This document shows, in pieces, positions 52,570-60,138 of a stretch of DNA of 64,000 nucleotides. Every line of letters starts with the position of its first letter. The stretch's first letter is position 1. Below the pieces are notes generated by a model. The model was not told the origin of the DNA. It made no database searches and worked only from the letters and a program-made list of their open reading frames with translations. This DNA comes from Streptomyces sp. F63. GTDB taxonomy: Bacteria; Actinomycetota; Actinomycetes; Streptomycetales; Streptomycetaceae. Position numbers and translations under genes: made by a program. Where the stretch lies: assembly GCF_018070345.1 (NCBI RefSeq), contig NZ_JAGPXX010000016.1, positions 62,001 to 126,000 of the forward strand, given 5' to 3'.

Positions 52570-52647
52570 GGGTACCTCCTCAGGGCAGCGCCAGGGGGCC
52601 CAGCGTCAGGCAGTCAACTACTGGGCCCCACAGGCGAGTTGGACAGG

Positions 52648-53451
52648 TCAGGCAGCGTCGGCGTCAAGGACAGTGACCATGCCCTGGCGCTCCAGGTACA
52701 GCGCGTGGGAGCGCTTCATGTCCATGACCCCGCCGGAGTTGTGGGCCCGGACGCGGACCATCGGATCGTCCTGGTGGACAGGCTCCCCGGTCTCGCCGTA
52801 GAGGTCCCGCACGCCGATGGCTTCGAAGCTGGCTTCGATGGCCTGAACCTCCGGCATGCCGGGCCGGTGCGGGACCTGGTACACGTCGCGCGGTTCCATG
52901 CCTGCCGCGTCGCGGGGCGAAGCCTGGGTAGCACCAGTGAAGTCGGAGAACACGCCCAGCTCCCAGTTGACGGCGGTCGAGCGGGCGGCCAGGACAGCGC
53001 CATAGGTCTGCCGTGCTTCATCGGCCTTCCGCTGGGCCGCCAGGTACGCGTCCTTGGCCTTTGCCAGCTCCTGGCCGATGGCCCGCGCAATGGTCGGCAT
53101 CTCACGCCGGACAGCGTCGCGCAGCTTCGAGTCAGCAGCGCGGACCTTGGCCGCCAGGTCCTCCACGATGGCGATGGCACGCGGCCGGTCCTGCTCGGCC
53201 TTGCCCAGCGCGGACGACAGCTCGAACGGGTCCCCACCATCGGCCACGGCCTGTCGCGCGGCAGCACGGTCAGCAGCGGTGGCCTGCTCACGCCAGTCAG
53301 GGGCCAGGAGGTGAAGGTACTTGTCCTCCGCATCGACCCACGCGCTGTAGGCGTCATCGCGGTCCTTCAGCAGAGCGCGAACGGGGCGCGGCAGGAAGCG
53401 AGCGTCGGGGACGCCGGTCAGGGTCAGGTAACTGTCGTACTGGTCAGACAT
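52648..53451 (-). CDS. Element-encoded coiled-coil protein of unknown function
   Basis: A 267-aa product with long helical, Ala/Arg/Asp-rich stretches (residues 25-150). The C-terminal part (PMVRVRAHNSGGVMDMKRSH) resembles the end of small phage structural or assembly proteins, but the match is too weak to name. AAGGAG before the ATG at 53451. Largest non-replication gene of the element. Confidence 0.65.
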   Translation of the reverse strand: MSDQYDSYLTLTGVPDARFLPRPVRALLKDRDDAYSAWVDAEDKYLHLLAPDWREQATAADRAAARQAVADGGDPFELSSALGKAEQDRPRAIAIVEDLAAKVRAADSKLRDAVRREMPTIARAIGQELAKAKDAYLAAQRKADEARQTYGAVLAARSTAVNWELGVFSDFTGATQASPRDAAGMEPRDVYQVPHRPGMPEVQAIEASFEAIGVRDLYGETGEPVHQDDPMVRVRAHNSGGVMDMKRSHALYLERQGMVTVLDADAA

Positions 53452-53495
53452 GGGTCAGGCTCCTTGGTTCAGGTGTGGTATGGGGGTGGCGCTGG

Positions 53496-53663
53496 TCAGC
53501 GGCCGAGGATGCGATCAACGCGCTCAGTGGCGTCAGGCGCGGACCGGAGGGCAGCACGGATGCGCCGGTTCAGGTCAGGGTCCTTGGCCAGCGGCTTGAC
53601 AGGGGCGGGGGCCTGGGCCGGGGTCTGGGCCTTCGGCTGACGGTTGCGGCGACGGGCAGGCAT
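53496..53663 (-). CDS. Small basic element protein (55 aa)
   Basis: MPARRRNRQPKAQTPAQAPA start with an Ala/Pro/Gln linker and a helical end (LNRRIRAALRSAPDATERVD). GGAG upstream of the ATG at 53663. Preceded by a 60-bp leader that is also found before the gene at 53,762. Confidence 0.6.
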   Translation of the reverse strand: MPARRRNRQPKAQTPAQAPAPVKPLAKDPDLNRRIRAALRSAPDATERVDRILGR

Positions 53664-53687
53664 AGCGGGACTCCTAAGGGTCTGGAC

Positions 53688-53747
53688 GGCCTCTGTACGG
53701 CCGTTCTCACCCCGCAAGCCCTCCGGGCCGGTGAGGGCCAGGAAGGC
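53688..53747 (-). repeat. Shared leader repeat, copy 2
   Basis: Sixty bases similar at roughly three of four positions to 54,105-54,163, including the identical blocks GCCCTCCGGGCC and GGCCAGGAAGGC. It ends 25 bases upstream of the start codon at 53663. Confidence 0.75.
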
Positions 53748-53761
53748 GGGCAGAGGGGCCG

Positions 53762-54076
53762 TCAGCGACGCTTCAGCCGGACGTCCAGGACGAAGGTCTC
53801 CGAGTCCTCGCGGCGCAGTTTGAAGCCTGCCGCGGAAGCCAGACGGCGGACGGAACTGGTCGGGATTCCCCGGGAAGCGGCGGGCGTGTTGCGCATGGCA
53901 CGGCGAATGGCGCGGGTCAGGTCCCCCACGCTGGTCTCACTGCCCTGGTCCAGCTCGATCACATCGGGCAGGAACTCAGCGAAGGCTTCAGCGAAGGACC
54001 GGTCCGTGTCGGTCAGCCTGGACGGGTTGTGGGGGTGGAGCTGAACAGCGGCAGGGTTGGTGACAGGGTCGGTCAC
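53762..54076 (-). CDS. Element-encoded 104-aa protein of unknown function
   Basis: GTG at 54076 with GGAGG seven bases upstream. The C-terminal half (LTRAIRRAMRNTPAASRGIP, SSVRRLASAAGFKLRRED) looks like a winged-helix or small DNA-binding fold; not identified. The frame is open further upstream to an ATG at 54,221 but without a ribosome site. Confidence 0.6.
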   Translation of the reverse strand: MTDPVTNPAAVQLHPHNPSRLTDTDRSFAEAFAEFLPDVIELDQGSETSVGDLTRAIRRAMRNTPAASRGIPTSSVRRLASAAGFKLRREDSETFVLDVRLKRR

Positions 54077-54104
54077 GGCAGGGCCTCCAGGGGCGCTCAG
54101 GAAC

Positions 54105-54163
54105 GGCCCAGTGCGGCCGCTCTCACGGCCCAGGCCCTCCGGGCCAGCGGTGGCCAGGAAGGC
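54105..54163 (-). repeat. Shared leader repeat, copy 1
   Basis: Counterpart of 53,688-53,747. Ends 29 bases upstream of the GTG at 54076, almost the same distance as copy 2 from its gene. The GGCCCGGAGGGCC core can form a short hairpin. Confidence 0.75.
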
Positions 54164-54302
54164 GTCAGAGGCGAGCCAGGCGCGCTCGGAGACACGGCCA
54201 GGGCCAGCCGGCCGAACCGGCATCTGGCGCGGAACGGACACGTACGTGAACTGGAAGACGTACCGAACCAGGGGAAGACGTACGCGACGTCCCAGGCCGG
54301 AG

Positions 54303-54440
54303 TCAGTCGACGTCGACAGGCACGCCAGCCAGACGGTCAGCGGCAGCGCGGAACGTCTCACGTTCGGAGGCACAGGCAGCGGCCAAGGCAGCGTCAGCCA
54401 GGGCGGCCAGGGCGATGCGCAGGGCAGAGGACAGGGTCAC
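54303..54440 (-). CDS. Tiny Ala-rich helical element protein (45 aa)
   Basis: GTG at 54440 overlaps the stop of the preceding gene (GTGA). Product MTLSSALRIALAALADAALA, AACASERETFRAAADRLAGV, PVDVD. Too short for homology, but coupling supports translation. Confidence 0.5.
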   Translation of the reverse strand: MTLSSALRIALAALADAALAAACASERETFRAAADRLAGVPVDVD

Positions 54441-54691
54441 GCGAAGACCTCCCGGAAGTACCGGCGGAACGGGTTCGGGTCGGGCTCAGCCGCGCGGAAG
54501 GCCGCATAGGCAGCGGTCGCAGCGGACGCGATCCGGGCCACGTCGTCCGGGTCGTCTGCCAGGGCTTCGGCCTCCAGCTCAGCGTCCGAGACGACAGCAG
54601 CGGTAACGGCAGGGTCGGCCAGGTCGGGAGTCGGTCCGTACCAGTCCAGGAGACTGGCGAAGACCTCATGGGCAGCAGCAGGAGCGTTCAA
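54437..54691 (-). CDS. Element-encoded acidic protein (84 aa)
   Basis: TTG start at 54691 with GGAGGTC seven bases upstream. Helical and acidic (SLLDWYGPTPDLADPAVTAA, DDPDDVARIASAATAAYAAF) ending RRYFREVFA. Overlaps the next tiny gene. Unknown function. Confidence 0.6.
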   Translation of the reverse strand: MNAPAAAHEVFASLLDWYGPTPDLADPAVTAAVVSDAELEAEALADDPDDVARIASAATAAYAAFRAAEPDPNPFRRYFREVFA

Positions 54692-54846
54692 GGGAAGACC
54701 TCCGGGGGAGTCAGGGGGAGGGACGGCAGGAGCAGCGGAGGAGGACCGGAACAACCGGAACAGGGGTTCATGGCCGATCAGCCACGTAATCCGATACGTA
54801 GCCAAACGACCACGGAAGCCTGTTCCGGTTGTTCCGGTCGGGGCCG

Positions 54847-56058
54847 TTACTGGATGGCGTCCGGAAACGCCTCCGCCGCGCCCTCCGCTGCCTCCGCCGG
54901 TTGGGAACCGTCCACCCATCGCAGGCCGGTCAACAGACGGGCCTTCGCTGTCTTCTGGCCCTGGATCTGCCACCGCTTCGTGCTGATCGGGGAACGGGGC
55001 CGGTCGGCCTTCCCGCTGCGGAACCAGGCGTGCTGTTCAGCGCGGGACCAGAACGTGTCAGCCGTCCACTGCCGCTGTCCGTTCCGGCGGGCCCAGGCCG
55101 TGAACTGGTCGAAGACCTGGGCGGTCGGCACGGCGCACCCCTCGGCTGGCTCCAGGAACTCATCCAGGAACGCCACAGCCTTGTTGCTGCCGTGGCGCCA
55201 GGTCTCCGTATCAGCGCGGACAGTCTCCGGCATGTCCGGCAGGACCCGGCCCGCCGCGTACCAGGCCATGGCGCCAGCGACCAGCCAAGCCAGGACAGCT
55301 TCGTGCTGGCCGTCGTTCCCGCTGCGGAGCCTGTCCCGAAGCGTCGGGTCCTTCGGCCGGTCGGGGTCCCTGCCGTCGTACGTGAACGGGAACTTGACCA
55401 GGGCCAGGCGGCGCCATGTGCCGTGGTCAACAGCGTCGATGCGGACTTCGAAGTTCGTCGTCACGAACAGGCTGTGTGTCGCCGTCCATGAGACGTTGTC
55501 CTGGCCGATGTGCCGGGCGATCATGCCGTCCGTACCGGCGGCCTTCTTCAGCCGAACCGCGTTCAGGTAGTCGCCCTCCGGCAGTTCTTCGATGTACGCG
55601 AAGCGGGCCCCCTTCAGAGTCATCAGCTCTGTCGGGTGGTCGTTCTGGGAACCAAGCAGGACCTTGTCAGGGACCGTGGTTGCGTACCCGCTGACGTCAG
55701 CCTTCCCCAGCGCTCCGATGATGCCGTCCAGGACGGTCGTCTTACCGTTGGCGCCTCCGCCGAACAGGAACGGGACGACGTCATCGCTGGCAGCGTGGCC
55801 GGTCGCAGCCTGGCCGAAGCGGACCCGCATCCAGTCGGCCACGTCATCGGGCAGGGCCGTCAGGGCCGCGTCCCAGTCGGCATGCTGGGCGTTGGGCACG
55901 TACGACGTCGGGCTGATCTTCGTGAACATCAGCGCCGGGTCGTGTGGGCTCAGTTCACCCGTGCGGAGATCCAGTACGCCGTTCGCCACGTTCAGCAGGT
56001 CGTGGTGCGTGTCGAAGTCTTCGTATCGGACGTACAGGACCTCCCGCGCGCCGGTCAT
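54847..56058 (-). CDS. D5_N/SF3 replicative helicase (P4-primase-like, no primase domain)
   Basis: A 403-aa protein. Residues 1-90: D5_N (LLNVANGVLDLRTGELSPHD). SF3 ATPase: Walker A GGGANGKTT (100-108), Walker B FAYIEEL (153-159), motif C region THSLFVTTNFEVRI. C-terminal helical domain to 403. P4-type enzymes normally carry an N-terminal primase of 300 or more residues; none is present here or upstream, only two small zinc-type proteins. It probably unwinds the element origin and borrows or lacks a dedicated primase. ATG at 56058. Confidence 0.88.
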   Translation of the reverse strand: MTGAREVLYVRYEDFDTHHDLLNVANGVLDLRTGELSPHDPALMFTKISPTSYVPNAQHADWDAALTALPDDVADWMRVRFGQAATGHAASDDVVPFLFGGGANGKTTVLDGIIGALGKADVSGYATTVPDKVLLGSQNDHPTELMTLKGARFAYIEELPEGDYLNAVRLKKAAGTDGMIARHIGQDNVSWTATHSLFVTTNFEVRIDAVDHGTWRRLALVKFPFTYDGRDPDRPKDPTLRDRLRSGNDGQHEAVLAWLVAGAMAWYAAGRVLPDMPETVRADTETWRHGSNKAVAFLDEFLEPAEGCAVPTAQVFDQFTAWARRNGQRQWTADTFWSRAEQHAWFRSGKADRPRSPISTKRWQIQGQKTAKARLLTGLRWVDGSQPAEAAEGAAEAFPDAIQ

Positions 56059-56064
56059 CAGCGT

Positions 56065-56292
56065 CTACTCGGAGCCCAGGCGCGCGGCCAGGTCCGTTTC
56101 TGCCAGGGAGCCTTCACGCCACAGGGGCGCGTCTGCCTCCGCTGCCGTGTCCAGGGCTGCCAAGACGTCGCCGTATGGGCAGTCGCAGAACAGGTCCACG
56201 TACAGGGCGCCCGTGCTGTCATCGCGGTACATGGCGTCCGGGGTCTGGCAGACAGGGCAGGTGGCGTAGATACCGGCGTCGATGATGCTCAC
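56065..56292 (-). CDS. Stand-alone CHC2-like zinc protein (75 aa)
   Basis: CPVCQTPDAMYRD then ALYVDLFCDCPYGDVLAALD. The CPxC ... FCxCPYGDV pattern resembles the zinc ribbon of DnaG/P4-type primases (CPFC ... FxCxxCGxGGDV). It lies six bases before the helicase gene, so it may be the detached zinc domain of a split primase. GTG start overlaps the preceding stop. Confidence 0.65.
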   Translation of the reverse strand: MSIIDAGIYATCPVCQTPDAMYRDDSTGALYVDLFCDCPYGDVLAALDTAAEADAPLWREGSLAETDLAARLGSE

Positions 56293-56513
56293 GCGGCCAC
56301 CTCCGCCGGGTCAGTGATGACGTACGCGCCCTGGTTCCCGTCTCGGCAGTGGCTGACGCGCGCACCGAAGCGGCCCGGCTGGTCGCCATCGCCTCCGCCG
56401 TGCGTGTGGAGCTTGGTGCACCAGGGGCAGCGGACCATCAGGAGCCAGGTCCCATCCCAGGAGCGGGCAACACTGGGGGTCACGGTCGGGATGTCGTTCG
56501 AGTTCTGGTCCAC
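56289..56513 (-). CDS. Small zinc-finger-like element protein (74 aa)
   Basis: VRCPWCTKLHTHGGGDGDQP, then RFGARVSHCRDGNQGAYVIT: a CPWC pair plus His/Cys, typical of small Streptomyces element/phage proteins of unknown role. GTG start with GGAGG upstream. Overlaps the CHC2-like gene (GTGA). Confidence 0.65.
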   Translation of the reverse strand: MDQNSNDIPTVTPSVARSWDGTWLLMVRCPWCTKLHTHGGGDGDQPGRFGARVSHCRDGNQGAYVITDPAEVAA

Positions 56514-57246
56514 GGGGGGGACCTCCGTTCAGTCGGTTCGGGTGGTCTGGCCTCCGGGTCCGGTCGGTCGGCGGCCACCGGCCAACCGCTGCCCCGGCTG
56601 GGTTGCCTGGCGTGCGACTGACCGGCGGCCTGTGACCACTCCGAACCATTGGAGGTCGGCGGCTTGACCCGGCCGCCTGCGGGAGTCTGGAAACGAAGAC
56701 AGGCCCCCGCCGGAGACCCAGCAGCGAGAGGACGCCAATCCACGCTGCGAGCCGACCCGGCGAGGGCCTGTGTTGCTGGCTATGAAGCCGCCAGCGGGCT
56801 GTCTGAACCGTCAGCGCAGGAGAGTTGGCGTCCTACTGCGTGACTGGGTAGTGGGCCTCTGGGGCCGTGTCTGAGGGAGCGTCCCAGGGCCGTGCGGGGC
56901 GGACTGAGGAGTGACCGCACGGCACTGGAACGCACAACGGCCCCGCCCAGCGGTTTCGACTCCCGATGCGACGCGGGAGGAACCAGCCAGGCAGGGCCGA
57001 AGACTGAGGAGCGGCGCCGGTGGTCGCATGCGCCGGAGACTGGTGAACCAGCCTCACTACTAGACAGGCCAGGACATGACCTGTTCCGCAGGAAGCCGCC
57101 GCAGCGGCCCCGTACCTAGAGACAGGCCAGGACATGACCCGCCCGGCGGAAGGCCCTGTGCGGCCGCCAGTCCCAGCCGGCCCAGACCGCGTCACAGGCC
57201 CTCACGCAGCACGAAGGCCCCCAGCCGAAGCCAGGGGCCCTCAGTC
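56514..57246. other. Non-coding region with hairpins and direct repeats
   Basis: About 730 bases between the replication genes and the integrase end. ACAGGCC...CGCCGG near 56,700 pairs with CCGGCGAGGGCCTGT near 56,770 (long-range hairpin). A 19-bp direct repeat occurs at 57,063 and 57,121. No gene is supported; the open frames are repeat-driven. Confidence 0.5.
57063..57139. repeat. 19-bp direct repeats with 58-bp period
   Basis: GACAGGCCAGGACATGACC at 57063-57081 and again at 57121-57139, each followed by a GC-rich GGAAG-containing segment that is partly conserved. Confidence 0.85.
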
Positions 57247-57276
57247 GGCGGCCCTGTCTCTCAGAACAGGGCCGCC
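57247..57276. terminator. Perfect hairpin over the integrase stop codon
   Basis: GGCGGCCCTGT (57247-57257) pairs with ACAGGGCCGCC (57266-57276); the eight-base loop contains the integrase stop. Confidence 0.8.
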
Positions 57277-58844
57277 GCGTCTTCCTCCGCTGCGATCTCC
57301 TCCAGGCGCGCGGCCTGCGGGTCGTCATGTGCGCCGATGGCGAAGGACAGCCGGGACAGGTCCGGGCCTGCCAGCCGCTCAGCGCCTCCGCCGGTGCGGC
57401 CCTTCGTCACGGTCACCCTGGCCCCCGCGTCCAGGAGGAGCTGGCGGCGGCCAGCCGTGTCATGCCGGGCCCAGAAGCTGGCGTACGTCTCGCCGGTCGG
57501 CACGATCTCCGTCTGGGCCTCCGTCCTGGGTGTCGCTTCCAGGGCCTCCGCCCGCCGCTCCAGGGTCGCCACTTCCTCCTGCCAGATCATCCGGCCGGTG
57601 CGTGACTTGCGCGTCTCCTTGTCGGCGTACAGCGCGCGCAACTCCGCTTCTACTTCCCGCAGTTCGGGGGTTGGGTCGTAGCCCTTGCGGGTCACGACCT
57701 TCATGATCTGGGTGTCCCCGATACGGGCCAGGAACTCCGCTTCGGCGTACTGCTCCAGCCAGTCAGCGCGCATGCCAGCCGCAGACGTGCACCGTGCGCC
57801 ACGGGCTGACGCGCGGCAGATGTAGTCAGCGCCCCCGATCCTGTCGGCGCGGTACATGTTCCCGCCGCAGGATGAGCACTTCGCTACGCCCAGGAGCAGG
57901 GCCTTCGTGTCCCGGCGGGTACGGCTCTTCTGCGGCTTGCGAACGTCTAGGCACTCCTGAAGGGTGTCGAACTCCTCACGGGACAGGATGGGTTCCCCGA
58001 TCAGTACCGGCCGACCGTCGCTGTCCCGGACAGGCTTCCTGTTGTGAATTCGGTAGCCCATCAGCGCGGGGGAACGGAGGATCTTCGACAGGGCACCGGC
58101 AGTCCAGCGGAACCGGTTGTGACGCTGGCCGTTCCTGACGCCGCCAGTCTGGCGGCCAGCCTTCGCGGCCTGGTAGTCACGCGGGACCAGCACACCAGCA
58201 TCGTTCAGGGCCAGCGCTATGGAGGTAAGCGCCTGGCCGTTCAAGACGTCCCGGATGATGCCGGACAGGATCTTCACGGCCTCTGGCTCCGGCGCCAGCT
58301 TGTAGCCAGGGCCGTCAGGGTTGGGGATCTTCTCGTAGCCGAACGGGACCAGGCCGCCGCTGTATCGGCCCTGGGAGCGGAGGGCAGCCTGGGCGCCGGT
58401 CACGCGCTCCCGGATGGCCGTGGACTCCATCTGAGCGGAGAAGGCCAGAAGGGTCGTGATCAGTTCGCTGACGGGCGACACGGTCCGCATGTCCAGGTCC
58501 ATCGGAGCGCCGCCGGGACCCTCAGCGAAGACCAGCAGCTTCCCGTGCGCCTTCGCCCAGCGGCCCAGTTCAGCCATGTCCGACATGGAGCGGACGGCAC
58601 GGTCCATGCGCCACCAGATGATCATGTCGAAATCATCGGGGCGCTGAAGCCAGGCCCCCAGCTCCGGCCGGTCGAACGGTGTCGTCTTCGTGGCGCTGAC
58701 GTCCAGGTCCTCCGCCTCCCCGACGATGACAGCGCCACGGCGTGCGGCTTCGTTCGAGTTGGCTGCCCGCTGCCTGGCGGGGGACGTCGTCTCATCCGTG
58801 CGGACCGACAGTCGAATGGCGCTGAGTGCGCGGAGTTGTGTCAT
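57261..58844 (-). CDS. int: Large serine integrase
   Basis: A 527-aa site-specific recombinase. Catalytic domain 1-150 with nucleophile Ser13 (LSAIRLSVRTDETTSPARQR) and the Arg cluster in WWRMDRAVRSMSDMAELGRW; recombinase domain (GLVPFGYEKIPNPDGPGYKL); zinc ribbon CSSCGGNMYRADRIGG ... YICRASARGARC; C-terminal coiled coil. The start is about 35 bases from the right junction, as usual for these elements. Its attB is within xth. Confidence 0.93.
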   Translation of the reverse strand: MTQLRALSAIRLSVRTDETTSPARQRAANSNEAARRGAVIVGEAEDLDVSATKTTPFDRPELGAWLQRPDDFDMIIWWRMDRAVRSMSDMAELGRWAKAHGKLLVFAEGPGGAPMDLDMRTVSPVSELITTLLAFSAQMESTAIRERVTGAQAALRSQGRYSGGLVPFGYEKIPNPDGPGYKLAPEPEAVKILSGIIRDVLNGQALTSIALALNDAGVLVPRDYQAAKAGRQTGGVRNGQRHNRFRWTAGALSKILRSPALMGYRIHNRKPVRDSDGRPVLIGEPILSREEFDTLQECLDVRKPQKSRTRRDTKALLLGVAKCSSCGGNMYRADRIGGADYICRASARGARCTSAAGMRADWLEQYAEAEFLARIGDTQIMKVVTRKGYDPTPELREVEAELRALYADKETRKSRTGRMIWQEEVATLERRAEALEATPRTEAQTEIVPTGETYASFWARHDTAGRRQLLLDAGARVTVTKGRTGGGAERLAGPDLSRLSFAIGAHDDPQAARLEEIAAEEDAAALF

Positions 58845-58878
58845 GGCGCAGAGCGTAGTGGAGTCTGAATCGACCGGG

Positions 58879-59028
58879 TGGCGCATCGATCTCCATGTGG
58901 CGACGCGGCGGCTGGCCGGGCGCGCCCTCAAGGCCGAGGTCGAACGGGCGGCGAGCCACGACCTGCGCTGGTCGGACCACGCGCCGGTGACGGTCACGTA
59001 TGACGTCCCGGGGTCCCGGGAAGGGTGA
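58879..59028 (+). pseudogene. Displaced native 3' end of xth (with attR)
   Basis: Fifty codons starting at TGGCG (58879-58883): WRIDLHVATRRLAGRALKAE, VERAASHDLRWSDHAPVTVT, YDVPGSREG, stop. This is clearly the original exonuclease III C-terminus, now without a start. Its codon usage is more GC-rich than the element copy. Precise excision would rejoin it to xth. Confidence 0.9.
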
Positions 59029-59187
59029 CCCGGCGGATCGGTGCGGCCGCACGTCAACAGGGGACGCCCGTTCTTCCACCGGAAGAGGCCGGTGGGGAGG
59101 GGCGGTTACAGGTGTTCTTTCCTACCCTGGGCGGATCGCCGCGGCCACGCGAGGTCGTTCCGGCCCGGCGGGAAGGGAAGGAGAGCC

Positions 59188-60126
59188 ATGCCCCGCAAGA
59201 AGCTCACTGCCAGGCGGCACACTCTCGGTCACCGAGTCCGTTACGCGCTGCGCCACCCGGCCCGGGTGCCCCGGTACGCGGTCCGGGCGGGCCGGGACGC
59301 CTGGCTGCGCCTCCGCTCGCCCGACCACATCGCGTACTACCGCGCGGTGATGCGCTCGGACACGGCCGCCAGTCCGGACGCCGCCGTCGGCAGCCGCACC
59401 CACGAGCGCTGGCTGGCGCTGGGGGCGATGCAGTTCGACTACCTGGCAGCGCACGGTCTGCGGCCCGAGCACCGGATGCTGGAGATCGGCTGCGGGAATC
59501 TGCGGGGTGGCTGGCGTTTCATCGACCACCTGGACCCCGGCCACTACTACGGCATCGACATCTCCCCGGACATCCTCTTCGCCGCCCAGGACACCCTTGT
59601 CCGCTGCGGGCTGCGCGAGAAGCTGCCGACACTGACGCCGGTGCGCGATCTGACCTTCTCCTTCCTGCCCGACGCGCACTTCGACGTGGTGCACGCGCAC
59701 AGCGTGTTCTCGCACTCCCCGCTGTCCGTGATCGAGGAGTGCTTCGCGCATGTCGGGCGGATCCTGGCTCCCGGCGGCTGGTTCGACTTCACGTTCGACC
59801 GCACGGAGGCGGAGGAACACCACGTCCTGCACGAGGACTTCTACTACCGGACCGGGACACTGACCGCCTTGGCGGAGAAGCACGGCCTGGCGGCCCGGTT
59901 CATGGACGACTGGGAGGAGCTGCCGCACGGGCAGTCGAAGATCCGGGTCACACATGGTTCCGCGGCGGCGGGGGCTCCGCTGGCGGTGGAGGGCCCGGCC
60001 GCGGCCGGGCGCTCCGGCGGGACGGAGGACGCCGGGCGGTCCGCGGCGTCCGGCACCTCCGAGACGCCGGGGCCGTCCGGCGGGCCCGATGACGGGGAGG
60101 CGCTGAGCGGGGCCGCCCCGGCCTGA
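59188..60126 (+). CDS. Class I SAM-dependent methyltransferase
   Basis: A 312-aa cytosolic enzyme. An Arg-rich N-terminus of 60 residues, then motif I MLEIGCGNLRGGWRFIDHL, motif II YYGIDISPDIL, motif IV region FDVVHAHSVFSH and LAPGGWFDFTFD. The last 60 residues are low-complexity Gly/Ala/Ser. GGAAGGAG before the ATG. Convergent with the MerR gene. Substrate unknown. Confidence 0.87.
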   Translation: MPRKKLTARRHTLGHRVRYALRHPARVPRYAVRAGRDAWLRLRSPDHIAYYRAVMRSDTAASPDAAVGSRTHERWLALGAMQFDYLAAHGLRPEHRMLEIGCGNLRGGWRFIDHLDPGHYYGIDISPDILFAAQDTLVRCGLREKLPTLTPVRDLTFSFLPDAHFDVVHAHSVFSHSPLSVIEECFAHVGRILAPGGWFDFTFDRTEAEEHHVLHEDFYYRTGTLTALAEKHGLAARFMDDWEELPHGQSKIRVTHGSAAAGAPLAVEGPAAAGRSGGTEDAGRSAASGTSETPGPSGGPDDGEALSGAAPA

Positions 60127-60138
60127 TCCCGGTGGGCG

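Larger units (their letters stand above)
50401..58883. mobile_element. Serine-integrase element in xth (about 8.5 kb, satellite-like)
   Basis: Bounded by the split xth gene: hybrid xth at the left, displaced native xth tail at the right. Contains a large serine integrase next to the right junction, a GntR-type regulator, about a dozen very small genes, an SF3 helicase with a detached zinc protein, and non-coding repeat regions. There are no capsid, tail, lysis, FtsK/Tra or relaxase genes. This is the content of a phage satellite or a minimal self-replicating integrative element. Confidence 0.85.

Noticed and set aside
56833..57195. 120-codon minus-strand frame upstream of the integrase end
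   Set aside because: Its apparent repeats come from the 19-bp DNA direct repeat; no start signal.
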